Shown: positions 48,034-60,940, counted from the first letter of the stretch. The stretch: DNA of 64,000 bases from Prunella strophiata (GCA_036583965.1 JAZBQD010000027.1:22947001-23011000); one strand, 5' to 3'. Program-made: numbers and translations. Notes: generated by a model from the sequence alone, not told the origin.

Positions 48034-50817
48034 AAATCTCAGATCTAACAGACTATAGATTCTGGCACATCTGTCATTCTAACAATGATGAAACTGGCTG
48101 CTCTGAGATCAGATCTCATTTTCCTAGGCACTCAGACAGCTGTTATCTTAAAAGAAACAAAAATTGAGATCTTAGTTGCCTTTTAGCCAAAGGACTCTTG
48201 TTACTCTGATGACTGCTCATCATTCCATCCTCTTCCATTTTTAAAACTAAATTATACATTTAACAAATTTAAAAAATCAAACAAACAAAAACCTGTGTGA
48301 AGAGGCTGGGGGACCCAGCACTTTCTTCTCTTGACAGTAGCTTCATAAAGAGCTCAACAGACATTTCCTATGCTCCTGCAGGGAAGTGGAAGGATCAAAG
48401 CATGCAGGATTTTCAAGACTATGGAAACAAAGGCCCACAGCATCCCACAGCATAGAAAGTGAAAGGGTTTAACAACATGACTTCTTGAAAATGCTTTCTA
48501 ATGTAAACACCATGTGAAGGAAAGCTCAGAAGGAGAAAATTAATAACTGAAAATGTCAACAAGTGAAAAAAAACCCAAACCTCACAGTTAAAATTTGCTT
48601 CCAACATTAGGTAAGTTCAAGGAATCTAAAAGTGAACAGGTAAAGTCCAAATGCACTGCTGTTCTCTACAAAACTAGACCTGAGAAGCTCAGCATTTGTA
48701 CATAAGGGACACATTGCTCACTTTAACCTCTATTGTCACCATTGCCCAAAGCAGGAATTAAAAATAATGTATGATGTTATTTGGTTTTCTGTTTAAAGCT
48801 CTGCAGACATAGAAATCACAACCAAATCACATTCTGATTCCAAAATTATCACCCCAATAGCAACTAGCAGCAGTGTTTTAAATCACAAGCACCTGCATCC
48901 TAATAGAAACTCTATAGCCAGTCAAGGCATGCTCCAAAAAGGTCTGTTACTGCATGAAAACCAAAACACCAGCACCCACAAGAAAAGGAGAGAGCTTCAG
49001 GGAGACTCTCCAACAAAATTCTTTGTACAAAGTACAGAGACTCTGTACAGCTGCCCAGTGGTCCTGCTTCCCCCACTGCTGCAGGTGAATCCCCTCCTGG
49101 GGCAGCATCTCCTGGCCAGACACACCAGGATGGGGCTGGCTGGATTTGTCTGTGGAACAGGGAGAGCTGGCACAAACAGGACAGCTGGACACTAAAAATT
49201 GCCTTCTGCTTTTCCTATTGGACTTCTCAAATAGATGACATCTCTGGGAGCTGTGTCTCTGGATAAGTGGTTTATTACAGTGTTTCTACCTTTCACACAC
49301 CAGCTTGTGTCAACCTGCAATCTAAGTGCCAGGTGAAGAACCTGACCAACACTGTTGCTGCAATAAGTAAGAATTTAGTTAAGTGTTTACATCTGAAGAA
49401 ATCAGTTCCTAATGATGGCTCAGTGTCTACAGGTCAGTTTCTGGTTTCCCAGCATCTCTTAAAACCTGAAAACAGTTTGACTCCTGTGCATGTCACATGG
49501 GAAGCTCCAGGCTTTTTGGGGTTTTTTTCTCATTGCAGTTTAAATTTCTCTTAGCCACTTATAAAGAAGATGGAATAGTGGAAAATGCATCTTGTCACAC
49601 TTTCTTTATTGCATTCTTGTAAACAGGCCAAAATCCCACTTACTTCTTACAGAGACTAAACATTTAGTTCTTTGGCAAAGATCAAAACATGAAGTGAAGG
49701 AAAAGCCTTAATGCATCCCTTGGAACAGCAGGCAGCATTACAGCACACCAGAGAGAAACTGACTCCAGTCCAGCAAGGGAGAGGGCAAGAGAGACTGTGC
49801 ACAAAGCTTCTCAAAACAAACAAGTTTGTAAACTGGGAGAATTGCCCCCAAAACTTCACAATCTTCACAGGATCAGACACACCAAAAGAATGAAAGGCAA
49901 GAAGAAAGTTTGCTTGGCAATCTGATATTGTTACAGATTGAGAACTTTCAGGTTTAGAGAACCAGGACCCTGCTAGCAGGCAACAAGGATTTGCAGCTGT
50001 AGTCTCCATCTTATAGTTTTATTTTTTAAAGGCATGTTAAATAGAATTTTCTTTTGATGTTTGTTTCTTTCTTCATTGCATTCACAACAAGGCCTGTCAA
50101 GATGTCCTCAAGATGTATTTTGAGGATTGTGCAAATATTACCATTTTCTACTGGGTAGATGAGCTTCCACTGCACATCTTAAAGACAAGTTCACAATTAT
50201 TTCAGGTGGTGACAATTTTCTAAATTCTTCAAATAGCAAGTGGAGAATTGGGCTCCATTTTCATATACAAGACATCTTTACAGGCCCTGCAGTTAAAATA
50301 AAACCTTCTGATTCATAAACTGCACTGATTTGTTCTGGAACCATTCCAAACATCAGGAAGAAAATCCTCACTGTTTACAAGTTACTTACTGGGTAAATCC
50401 ATAAGCATGTTAAAGATGACTTTCAAAGCCTCCATTAAAACAACCATTAAATACTGTAACCTTCCAATAAAAATCAAATATTCTAGGCTATTATCTAAAG
50501 TAAAAAAAAAGGATTTTACAGGTGCAGTGCCAAATGAAATTGAGCATGATAATATTTTAAATTAAATGGCAGTATCTAAAATTGCTAATTCTTACCATTG
50601 AGAAGATGTAGAAAACATTCATAGAGATCAAAGTTACATGAAAAGAAGGAAAAAAAAATCTAAAAATTATTTCACATGTGTGAAAGACTATGTATAAGGG
50701 GAATGACTACGCTTATAAAAATGACCTCAGAAGCCCAAGCAGCTTCAAAATTCCAGCACTTTTGTAACACCTTTTATTCTGCCTCCCTTCTCTCCATGAC
50801 AGATTAATAAGAATTTT

Positions 50818-50857
50818 AATACTAGCTTTTAGATGAAAATACTAGCTTCAGATGAAA
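50818..50857. repeat. two-copy 20-base tandem repeat
   Basis: AATACTAGCTTTTAGATGAA is followed by AATACTAGCTTCAGATGAAA, differing by one substitution and a one-base shift. Likely a local slippage duplication. Confidence 0.8.
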
Positions 50858-51174
50858 GCCATATTGCTCCAACTTTTTGAAAACTGTGATAAATGGAGAG
50901 TATTCAAAGACAGGCATATTAGCTATACTTTCACTGTATCCTGAATATTGCATATCTCATACAATATTGTTTATGAAGATAATGAATTGGGTGCTATGAC
51001 TATTCATGCTTCTATGGCATTTTATGACATGAATTAGTTAATTTTCTTCCGTAAATGAGTCTGACAGATACAGGAGGATAAGAAGTTAAAGGAAACCTTG
51101 ATACAGGTAGGTTCTTTATCCCTGTTCATATTGCTAAAGACAAATACTAGAAGAGCCAGTTATGCCTGAAGATT

Positions 51175-51212
51175 ATTCCATTTTTCCACTTTTATTCCAT
51201 TTTCCTGCTTTT
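51175..51212. repeat. two-copy 19-base tandem repeat
   Basis: ATTCCATTTTTCCACTTTT is followed directly by ATTCCATTTTCCTGCTTTT. The unit is pyrimidine-rich. Confidence 0.8.
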
Positions 51213-51605
51213 AAATTGATAACATAAATTTCATTAGTTTAAGCTTTTCAAGTCCTGACTTCTACAGAACTGGACATGACTGAATGAGCACAAAAATTTT
51301 ACTCCTTTTTCAGGACACTTTTCATAAATTAGCAGCATAAGCCCTGCTGGGAATTGGTTCAGCCTAAAGAGAAGTTCTGCTGGTAGGCTGAGGTTAAATG
51401 AAAGGCTTTTGTTGCATTTAATGGAATCCCAGGTTATAACTTTAATTGCAGTTATAGTGCAATGTGTTTGAACCATTTCTAAAACTAAATTCTAATCTTG
51501 AGGTTTGAACTCACCTTTCCACCTCTTCAACAAATGCAAACAGAAAGTGTGAAAGGTCAAGGCTGTAAGTTGTTTATATGAAATGATATTGAAAATAACC
51601 TCAGG

Positions 51606-51632
51606 AAAAAAAAAAAAAAAAAAAAAAAAAAA
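51606..51632. repeat. poly-A tract, 27 bases
   Basis: Longest homopolymer in the window, followed by C and A6. The upstream sequence does not resemble a gene or transposon, so it is not taken as a retrogene tail. Bird CR1 elements do not end in poly-A. Confidence 0.95.
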
Positions 51633-52709
51633 CAAAAAATACCACCAAAAAAACCAGCAAGATCTAGAACAGAAATTAATCATCTGCTTCTACACAGCTG
51701 ATGAAACAACTCTTGCTGCATTTGATCCAGTAAAGATTTAAACTTTAACTGTACTGGGACAGGGAATGTTATCCAACAGAGCCCTCAACAGTCAATTGAT
51801 GTAAATGCTTCAGGTCATAAATAATGATAAAAACAGCTACTGGTCTATGATAAAACATATAAAACTATATAAAAACAGCCTATGGTCTTTCTAACTGAGC
51901 ATGCACATACTGCATGCAATGAAAGCTAATTGTTAGTTCAATATTGCTACTGATTTTAATGAGAAAAAAATTGCAGTTGAACACAAAAGTACAGTCATAT
52001 GTACTTTCAAACGAAAGCATATCCCAGTTTCTCAGTGCTTTATTGCCCACATCTTTTTTATTTTGGTGGTTGTAACAATGCACAATTATGTACAGTTTAT
52101 GTACTCAGTGAATCCACACAGATGAATCAGGAGAAGCTTCTGTGACTGCAAAAATACTAAACCAAGCAGGAACTTCAAAAGCCCATCACCACCATAAACA
52201 AAGCATTTCTAGTTCCTAAGCTAGAGAGGGGGTATGGACATCTAAATTCAGTGAGAGCTCATAATCACTTGGTTCAAGCTGGAATCTCTTGCACACCACC
52301 AGAGAGTCATGGTACACATAATAACCAGCACAACACAGAAATGCCTGCCAAGATAAGAAACTCTGACACTGGGCAGGGTGAGAAAGGTGAGAAAAAGCAC
52401 TGTTTCAGTGCTCCAGAAGATCCAGACTGAAACACAGTAATTGTAAAAAAAACCAAAAGGAAAACTGCCTAGGTTTTGGATAACTATTTTTCTATGTAAC
52501 TGATAATGTGTGTGCATTTGTTACTTTCATCCTTTATTCTTCTCCTGTAGGTGATGTTACTAAGCCTGGTACAAGCACTCATGGGAATAGCATTTAAATC
52601 ATTGTCCCCTCACAAATTTCTGTGCTTGACTCTCATTGTAAGCCCTTAAAGCTTAAAAACCCACAAGCTCCAAACAACTGCCTTTTCAAACAGATATTCT
52701 AACACCTTA

Positions 52710-53135
52710 TTGTTTATTCCTCCACATATACTGTGGTTTTCTTTCAAAATTATACTTTTATGGTATCTTCAATTTTACATCTTTACTCTTGGTCTGACCT
52801 TGCTAATATCTAAAATTTGGGTGCACTTTAACTCTCACCCTCATCATCATGACACAACAGAAACTGCAGCTGTGGCAGCCAGAGCTGCTTTCCACAGTGC
52901 TGAAAGACTCAGCTGCAGAGAGTTCTGGTTTTATTGGTGTGACTCATGCTGGGGTTTGACTGATGGTAAAACTGGGAATAATCCAGAGTGCATATGCGAG
53001 TTCCATTTGTTTTACACTCCTGCAACGCCCCTGACTCCAGCATCACAGCTACTCCTGATTTACACTGCTATAAATCAAACTGCAGTCCCAGCCTGGCAGT
53101 ACCTCAGCCAGCCAAAAACTGGCATTTCCACATAA
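52710..53135 (+). other. 141-codon open frame, unknown
   Basis: An ATG-started frame with a hydrophobic stretch near residues 10-33 (like a membrane segment), then a histidine-containing and alanine-rich middle (HPHHHDTTETAAVAARAA). Three CpGs lie in its 3' half. No family is recognised and no splice signals frame it. Most likely fortuitous. Confidence 0.12.
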
Positions 53136-53755
53136 TTAATGTTCCAAATAGTTAATGTCCTACTTAGTTTTCAGAATTCTTTACATTGTAGTTTTCATCT
53201 CCGCTGATTTAGCTGTGTAATTACTTTTCAGTGGTGGCAACAGAGAACATGCTTTCCCCTTGCTATCAAGGCAGCATTTGTTTTGCCACTGAGACTGAGA
53301 GCAACCAGCAGGGGCCAAAAAAACAGAGGGGGAAAGAAACAGGCCAAATGAGTTAAATAATTCAGTTCAAGAAATAGAACTTTTGTAATCTTTTTGTCCT
53401 CCCAAAAAATGGCATCACAGGAGTAAAAAAAAAAAAAAATCATATATCAATGATCACGTATCAAGTGAAACAAATAGTAAAAAGAATTAAAGGAACTGTT
53501 TCATAATCATAATGACTTAAAGAAGTTTGGAAGTCAGGGTATTCTAACCACAACTAATTGCCACAGCCATTTATGTGCCAGGTACTGAAATTACATTGTT
53601 GAGCCTCAAAACTCCCAGAGATGGTCCAGAATTGAACACTGCACACTCAAAGCATTTTGGGGAAGAGTATTTTAAAATGTATTTTTCAAAAAAAAACCCA
53701 AGTTAGTCTGTGCTAGATATTATCAGTGGGACTGAGGCAAACCACAGAGAAGCTT
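53136..53755. other. AT-rich unique DNA
   Basis: No gene or interspersed repeat. Contains the A15 tract at 53425-53439. Confidence 0.55.
53425..53439. repeat. poly-A tract, 15 bases
   Basis: Uninterrupted A run after CAGGAGT and before TCATAT. Confidence 0.95.
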
Positions 53756-54015
53756 TAACTGAAAGCACATTTTCAATTATTTACTTCAGGCACTGACAAT
53801 AAACTGGTCAGGGCAATATGAAACTCATTATGAGCTAATTTATATTGCTGAGCTCTGTGCTGCTGCAGTTAGCCTGATACAGTCACCCTCAGCTGAGAAT
53901 TTGTACATTACACTGTATCTCCTAACAGGCAGTTTATGTTTTAGGATTACCAGTCTAATCCTATCAAATTCAATGCTGCCAATATGTAATCCTGATTAAT
54001 GTCAGTGTTTTCTAA
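53755..54015. promoter_or_regulatory. candidate conserved noncoding element
   Basis: A dense, repeat-free block holding many transcription-factor-like words in a short space: CAATTATTTA, ACAATAAA, GAGCTAATTTATATTGC, CTGCTGCAG, GATACAGTCA, GGATTACC, CTAATCC and TGTAATCCTGATTAATG. The repeated TAATCC/GGATTA cores are the type bound by OTX/PITX-class homeodomains, near 53944, 53955 and 53988. Enhancer function is an inference from texture and motif clustering. Confidence 0.25.
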
Positions 54016-57000
54016 GAGTGGCACCAGATCAAAAGTCATCAGCAGAAGTCAAATGAAAAACCCCCTCCCTGGATTTTAAATCATACATACAGAATATAAA
54101 TTTCTGTACTATCAAGATTTCTGCTTCCACAAATGGAACACAGTTTGGTGAAAAAAATAATAGGGCCATAAAAACGAAGCAAATTATTTTTTCTACTAGA
54201 GCAAGAAACCAATAGTTTCCAGCTCAAGGACAAATCATCCAACCAGTAGAATGGGATGCAGTCATTACTGCTTTACTACTTTCACAGTTAATGCATAAAT
54301 GTAAGAACTAGACATTATGGAAGACCTTATCTAGGTATTCTGCTAAAAGCAATAATGGGATTTTAGCACTTAAAAGGGGAATCTAAACTCTTAAATACAA
54401 AATTGCAAGTTCCTGTTTAAGCCACAGAGATACCTAAATTAGTTAGTTGAGAAATGTGCCTTAAATATCTGCTGGCACCTAAAATTCTTCTCAGTATTTT
54501 TTTGCAAACCTTTATATGCTGACATGGGCAAATAACTCAGAGCTTAAGATCAGTCAAGATTCTATCAACCTGTCATAGTGAACTACTTAATTGCTCTAAC
54601 ACTTTGTGCTCAAACCTTTCTCAGAATTACATGGTGTGGGGTTAGGAAGGATAGGTAAAAAAACAAGTCAAAAGCTGTTTGTTTCACACATCTGCTCTAC
54701 AAAATAAATAAGACTGAGAGTATCTTTAATTCATGCATATACCCCAATGTAAAAGTGTAGAAAGACATCTCCAAGGATAAGACTGAGCGTGTCCTGAACA
54801 TTCTCCATTTTCTGTTAGCTTCAACAGCAGCAGTGACAGTGCGTGAGTATGAACACTCATGACTCTTTTGCATCAGAAGGTTGAGCTCCCACCTTTGGAA
54901 GAGGACATTGGGATTTGGTTCCTCTGGTGGCATTTTTTCAAACCTATTTCCCATCAAAAAACCACTGAATAAAACATCCCATGAGGTGGGGTAGGGACAG
55001 AGCCCTGCAGCTCCTCAGGGGATGGTTTTAAACAGGAGGCTCTGAATTTAAACGTGTGGCTGTACATTTCCTTCCTCTCCATCTCAAAGAAGGGTTTTTT
55101 CCCCTTTTCAAAGGTGTGCAGCCACAAGAGATGAAAAGTGCAGTTCAATCGATCTCCAATACTTCATAGAGAAGTTTCAAACACGTTGCTCAAGAGAGGA
55201 ACTTTTCTACAGTCCCTTCAAAGAACAAACTTGCTTTTAGGTGTCAGCTTCAGGTGACACTGCATGTCTCTGAAAATTTGGCTGGAAACAGATGCCATCC
55301 TGCTGGGTTTAGAGTGCATTTCAGAATGAAAGAACAAAATTATGAAGACTTCCTCAGTGGTTTTCTGATCAGTACAAAGACTGGGTTTTATTCCAGTTTC
55401 ACTCTAAGGGGACAAACTTTCAAAGCATTGCTTAAAAGGAAATACCTAACACCAAAACTCTACATGATTCTAGACAATGGTTTCAGGGAAGAATTCTGCT
55501 TTTGGGGATGAAATAAAGGATTTTAAAATTATGCCTATTATTTGGAAAACTCATACTTTCAGCCCCTTTCAAGACAAGCTTTTCACATTGCAATATTTCA
55601 TCTCCCAAACATTTAATCACACACCTGATTACCCTACACATTAGAAATTAAAAGGTTGATCTTCAAAGACCCAATGATTTTAATGAGAACATTTATGTAA
55701 AGGTATGATTAATCTCAGTTTTTGAAGTAGGAAAACTACAGAACAATTAAATTGAGAGTACTAAACAATAATCAAAAATATTTCACAGATGAATTTGAGA
55801 AGGTCTTTAAAATCAGAAAACTGTTTTTGTTTGCAGAGGACATCTGTCACAGACCAATACTGAGATGCACTTCTGAACATAGACACAAAATCATGCACAA
55901 AGCATTGAACACATCCAGCAGCTATTTGTGGAGACTCTACTGAATCACATCACTGAAATGGGGAGAAGTATTTGCACAAAACCTTTAAAATTATTGTGCC
56001 TGTGCTTTTTTTTCCACCACCAATGTGTTAAAGGCATTGAGCAATGATCATATAAATAGTTTATGGTGCATTTAGTGTTGGTGTGTGTAGGGGGAGGAGT
56101 ATATCTATAATAAATTTCATTTCAAGGAAAGGACATACTTTAAGAGACATCTTTCACACATGACATGAAAACAAGAATCTGAAAGTCTCCTACACTATGT
56201 AGTTTAAAGTTTTTAAGTCCTGAAAATTCAAAGCAGCTGCCAATTAAAAGGTTAAACTGAAAATTGTTGCAGCAGTGTGAGAACAACCCAAATGGAAACT
56301 AAAAAATCTAGTTAAAGGACAAATCAGGCATGATCATATGATTGCACCTGAGTTTCCACGAACTGACCAACACATCATCCGTCTTAAATAAGGTCTTCTT
56401 GCTGAAGAAGAACACTTTATCTATTGTTATGGCTTATGAAGCCCTATCACTGCTATTTCCAGGCTGCAGACACCTCTCCCCTGAGAGCTGCACTGAGACC
56501 AGCCTGGAGAGTCATCACAAAGCAATTCAAGCTCCACATGTTCTAAGGGCTACAGGAATGAACCCTGGCTAATAATTCCTCCCAGCATCATCCCCAATGT
56601 GGAGTTTCACTGTTGTGGGGTCAGTGTGGTGCAGAGGAGGGAGTGAGGAAAAATGACACTGCCCACAGTGAGAGAAACACTGCCCAGGATAAGGAATGGA
56701 TAGCCTTGGAGCTGCTCCTCTCAAGTGTGATGACCAAACAATCTTTTGGTTGCTCAGGAAAATGTATGCATTATTTTTCTCCACAGAAGTTGTTGTACAT
56801 TCGAGAAATATTAATATTAGTTAACCACTCTGAAGAAACTTTCAGATTTTCATAGCTACTAATGCAGTTTTAAGTGTTTTTTTCTACCCTGAAAACAAAA
56901 GCTTGTAGCTTTAACATTTTTGATTTTCAATTTTATTAATAGAGGTAAATACAGAATATCTTCAGCATGGAAATGATTGAAATTTTTTTCATTTATTTTC

Positions 57001-58360
57001 AAGAGCTGAGCAAGTATTACAGCATCAGTTTTTCTAATCAGCCTAAATCCTCCCTGTCTCACAGGAACAGCCCACAGATACTGATAAGGGCCAGCAAAGA
57101 AAGGTGATCAGCATAGAATATACACTTCTTCATCACAAAAAATGCATCACAGTTTAAAATCTCAAGGTCTTAATCGGCATGAAAAGAGCTTCTGAGGGAA
57201 AAGATAGCAAAAATTGATACAGATTTTTCCCTGCAGTGAAAAAATAAGATAAGGTTTATTGGCATAAGCAAAGAGAAAAATAATACTGCTATTTGTGAGG
57301 GTAAGAGCTTATAAGAATTCACTGGGGAGGACTGCATCTCAGTGGGCATACATAAATTTGTTATTAAAAAATAAGATGAACTAAACTACCAAGATAGACT
57401 GAGGGACATGGTGTTAAGGAGATAAGTAGTGCACTACAACAGCATTAGCAACAACTACCACAAAAAAACAACCCAAACCAAAACAAAACCACCCAATGAA
57501 AGAAAAAGCCTGGGAGTTTGCCCTGAAGAGTTGATTCTACCCTGAACTCCACATTGTCTCTATGTGAACAGCAGCTCCACATAAGGCTGCTCCTGTTTGG
57601 TTTCAAGTCAGCTTTAGAACATTTTGCTTTTGCTCTGTGCTGTTGTCCTGAAAGGATGGACAACTTGGATGAGACCTTCCAAACTGCAGGGTTCCAGCAC
57701 AAGCCCTGTCTCACTGGGAGGGACAGTAACCCAGGGTGTGATGGCAAACTGAAAAGATCCCATCACATCCTACAACCACTGGGGATTCATCATCAGGGGC
57801 TGTAGTAAAGCAGGGACCCACAGCAGGGCAACAAGGCTGCTCCCTGCTCAGATTCCCCCACAGCTCCACTTGCCTCTGCCAAAGATCTTGGGAATTTACA
57901 CATCAGACACTGGGAACCCCTGCAGACACTGGAGTGCAAGAACTTGAGGTGCAGATATGATCAACATCAAAGCTTCCTATTCATGTGTGCAACAGAAAAT
58001 CAAGCTAGGTCTACTTAGTTGTTCATGGTGACTTTTAATGCTGCTTTAATGAGTTAAAAATTGATTCCAGCAGCCTTATTCAAACCTGGATGTCTGTCTG
58101 TGGAAAAAATACAGAAAAGCTGCAATAGGAAATAACTATAACTGTAACACCTTCAAACCTTAAATGATTTCCTGGAATCTCCCAAGAATCATTGCTTTCT
58201 TCCAGGGAGTATTCCTAGGTTTTTGTAGGATACATAGTGTGCTTTACAGGATAACATTATATTATTTAGCCTATGAATAGTCCTTAAACCATCTACTTTA
58301 ATTATGACATTTCTTACTTTGTCAGTTTAATCTTATCACTAGGACCACTCACTTACATTT
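54016..58360. other. noncoding DNA, nothing recognised
   Basis: Mostly AT-rich, with A/C-rich low-complexity sequence at 57450-57500 and a G+C-richer block at 57600-57930. Frames reach 100 codons (57445-57747, -), where the low-complexity tract keeps them open. No splice-flanked candidate stood out. Confidence 0.55.
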
Positions 58361-58367
58361 CCTGTCC

Positions 58368-58383
58368 TTTTTTTTTTTTTTTT
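58368..58383. repeat. poly-T tract, 16 bases
   Basis: Uninterrupted T run followed by CACAG. It resembles a splice acceptor (poly-T then CACAG) but no donor or open frame follows. Confidence 0.95.
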
Positions 58384-58426
58384 CACAGTAGAATTTAATT
58401 ATTTTTTCTCACAATAAGCTATTATA

Positions 58427-58471
58427 GCACATAATAAATTCCCCTTTTGGCACATAATAAATTCCCCTTTT
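58427..58471. repeat. two-copy 23-base tandem duplication, near identical
   Basis: The unit GCACATAATAAATTCCCCTTTT plus one base occurs twice head to tail. The copies match across the 22 bases given, so the duplication is recent or constrained. Each unit contains AATAAA. Confidence 0.9.
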
Positions 58472-60870
58472 ATTCCTAAAGAAGGCACTGAGTGAAGCCA
58501 CCAGAACACAACCTGTGCATCTTAAGCATATATCACAAACCAGAGCAAGGAAATCAAAGTCCATAACTACCAAAAGGAAAAGGCCCAAGTGCTCAAAGCA
58601 GTTTTAGGCCCTTTCCAACCTGTGTTGATATTTTTCCATTTTCCCACCCATGTCCAGGTTAAAGAGAACAGCAGTTCATTTTTGCACTTCAGTGTGTCTG
58701 TCAGCAGCTTCCTTCCCCCTGTCATACTGAAGAGTCCCATACATCAGCCAGTGTGCACAAAAAAAATTCCACTTGTCTATGGGAAAGCACAGAAATGGAT
58801 AATTCTATAAACCCCATTTTCCAAGCAGAATATTATTTCACAGACCATTAAACCTCTTAACATGGTGATGCTGGGACATCACTGAGTCTGTACTACAATG
58901 GAGCTTCTGATGACTGTTGTTGCTTTATAGAAAACAGTAACATGCTAAACAGATATTTTTAATATTTTTTAATTGAAATGCTACTAGGCTGAGGGCATGT
59001 AGAAGACATTTTCATGGCTGAATAAATCTCTAAAAAAAAGGTTTTATAATGAAAACATTAACACAAAATTTAGCTCTCACACTGTTATGAAAACTGTTAT
59101 CTTTCTTTTCATTGTGATAGATAGTATGGTGTTTTAGGCTTTTTTTACTGAAAGGAGGAGTCCCAAAACCCTCACAGAACTATCTAGGTTGTTCTTCCCC
59201 ACCCTATGTCTGTGAAGTTGATGAATCTCATCCTATTGCCCTTCATTTGCCACTTCTGAATTTGTTAGAAGTTTTCCATATAGATATGGGATGTTGTTTG
59301 TTTTTATTGACTTGGGGTTTGGGTTTTTTTTTGCTTAAGGTCATTCTTAAATGATCCATCAGAAGATAAAATATATTCTAATAAAATGAAGAAGGCTTAT
59401 GAGGCTCATTAAGACAATACAAGTTTTTAAGCCAGGTACTGTCAAAAAAATCCATATTTACTTAGTCATAAATAAATGACTAAATAGAAGCCAATAGAAG
59501 CCATCCTGAGAAAGTATCACATCTGAAAGAAAAAAAAACCTATGAAGTTGATTTAAAAGGAAGAGAATAGTATACATCAAATATTCACTGGCCCCCTAAT
59601 TGGTATTAATTTCTGTTTTCTCTTAAATGACAAAGGAACATGGCAAATGGGAAAAAAGTTACAAAACCAGCAATATTTAAAATACAGATGTCACTTAGCT
59701 CACCAAACTCATTATTTTCTTATTTTTTTCCCAGGCTATAAGCAGCATGCCAAGGAAAACAGTTCTGTGTGTGGTCATTTCTATGCATTAATATATTTCA
59801 CAATTTTTTGAGGAACCATTTCAATTCAGTGCAAAAAAATGCTGGAGGCAACTGTGGACTATTTGATTTTTTTCCAACTGAACGGCTTTACTATGTGATT
59901 CCAATAACTGTCAGTTTTATCAAATAGCAGAACTTTTCCATTTACTAAATTCTGCTTATTTCATTAATTTAAGACATACTTTAGCCCACTTGTTTCAGTT
60001 TGTCTTTACTCCACAGATTATTCCAAGACATCCAACAGGAAACAGCAAAACCAAGTTACTCCAGTATTCACTAAGTGTGCAACCAACTGAATCCATTAAT
60101 TACTTCATGGAGGCATTTCAAATGGTTCACATTTCATTTAAATCAGGCTACTAAGACCCTTGGAGTAATTTTACCAAGATTTATTCAGGACTGAAGTCCT
60201 ATCTCATGTTACCCTCAGTCAACAGAGCTTTGCACCCCAAGAAGCCTCTTCTCCTCAATACTACAGCAATTTTCTCTGGATAAACACAGCACCAAAGAGA
60301 ATGCAGCTCAGAAATATGACAGAAATCACTTCTAAAATGTACTGGCAGTTTGCACATAATCAGAATGCCACCATTTGAAAAAACTTGATCTATATCTTTT
60401 GGCATCACAAAATGAATTTAGGTTTACAGTATGTCACTGCTTCAATCAATTGCAAGTGTCTGGTGTCCCAAATTCAGTTGGTGTCAGAGCTGCCCAGTGA
60501 AGAGTTAGGACAGATTTTAGGGTAACATTTACCCCATGAATGCAGTGGTTTTCTGCTGTCTCTGCTGTCTGCCTTGCCTGTATTCTTGGCCCCAAGCCAT
60601 GTTTACATCCCTGGATGCTGGCTCACAGGGTGCTCACATTCCCTGTTCCATACCTAGAGGAACAGTGACATGAGGAATTGACAATTAGGTTGCTGCAGTT
60701 CTTTCCAGAAAAGTCATATTGCTGACACAAAATAAACCCATGAGGGGTTCAGAATGTTCTTATTAGCAAAAGGAGTACAGTAGTTCCATCCTTGCTAGGA
60801 ATACTTTCCAAATCTAGTGCATCTGCAACATACCAAGCTTGATTTCTTTGCCTCTGTTTGGATTTTTGTG
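58472..60870. other. AT-rich unique DNA
   Basis: No gene recognised. CCTTTCCAACCTGTGTTGATA near 58610 faintly recalls a CR1 3' end but is too short to call. A T/G-rich stretch lies at 59294-59335 and a small hairpin plus duplication at 59462-59502. Confidence 0.5.
59462..59502. repeat. 8-bp hairpin followed by a 10-base duplication
   Basis: TTAGTCAT and ATGACTAA pair around AAATAA (59462-59483), immediately followed by two perfect copies of AATAGAAGCC (59483-59502). Confidence 0.8.
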
Positions 60871-60877
60871 TCTGCAG

Positions 60878-60940
60878 AAATGTGAGCACAGAAAAATAAA
60901 GTCTGATAAGAATAAAGGAGCTGTAGAGGTGTGTTCAGAG
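60878..60940 (+). other. candidate 63-base in-frame exon
   Basis: The acceptor is one of the strongest seen here: a long pyrimidine-rich tract ending TTTTTGTGTCTGCAG at 60877. The donor at 60941 is CAGAG/GTAAGA. The 63 bases are 21 codons, open in the first frame (KCEHRKIKSDKNKGAVEV and on), basic in character. A length divisible by three fits a cassette exon. I do not recognise the peptide, and a 21-codon open frame is weak evidence by itself. Confidence 0.22.

Larger units (their letters stand above)
47164..52700. other. mostly AT-rich unique DNA, no gene seen
   Basis: Includes a G+C-richer block at 48950-49200 (three overlapping frames on both strands, no motifs), a 117-codon - frame at 49656-50009 with no family match, and an isolated donor (TTAG/GTAAGT) at 48610/48611 lacking a credible acceptor. 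Small duplications and the long A tract are listed separately. Confidence 0.55.

Noticed and set aside
48570..48610. Exon ending at the full donor consensus TTAG/GTAAGT
   Set aside because: The only nearby upstream AG (CCAAACCTCACAG) follows an A-rich stretch with no pyrimidine tract.
51606..51632. Poly-A tract as the tail of a processed pseudogene or SINE
   Set aside because: The preceding several hundred bases show no gene-like or SINE-like sequence, and bird CR1 machinery does not make poly-A-tailed copies efficiently.
53305..53316. CTCF-like core CCAGCAGGGGCC (and a reverse one, GCCACCTACTGA, at 45431-45442)
   Set aside because: Each has one mismatch to the core consensus. A few such matches are expected by chance in 64 kb.
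58590..58640. CR1 3' end on the + strand (CCTTTCCAACCTGTGTTGATA)
   Set aside because: Only about a dozen bases resemble the CR1 end and no further CR1 words precede it.
59160..59290. Possible diverged CR1 internal fragment
   Set aside because: The resemblance is limited to general composition, and no diagnostic CR1 words could be matched.
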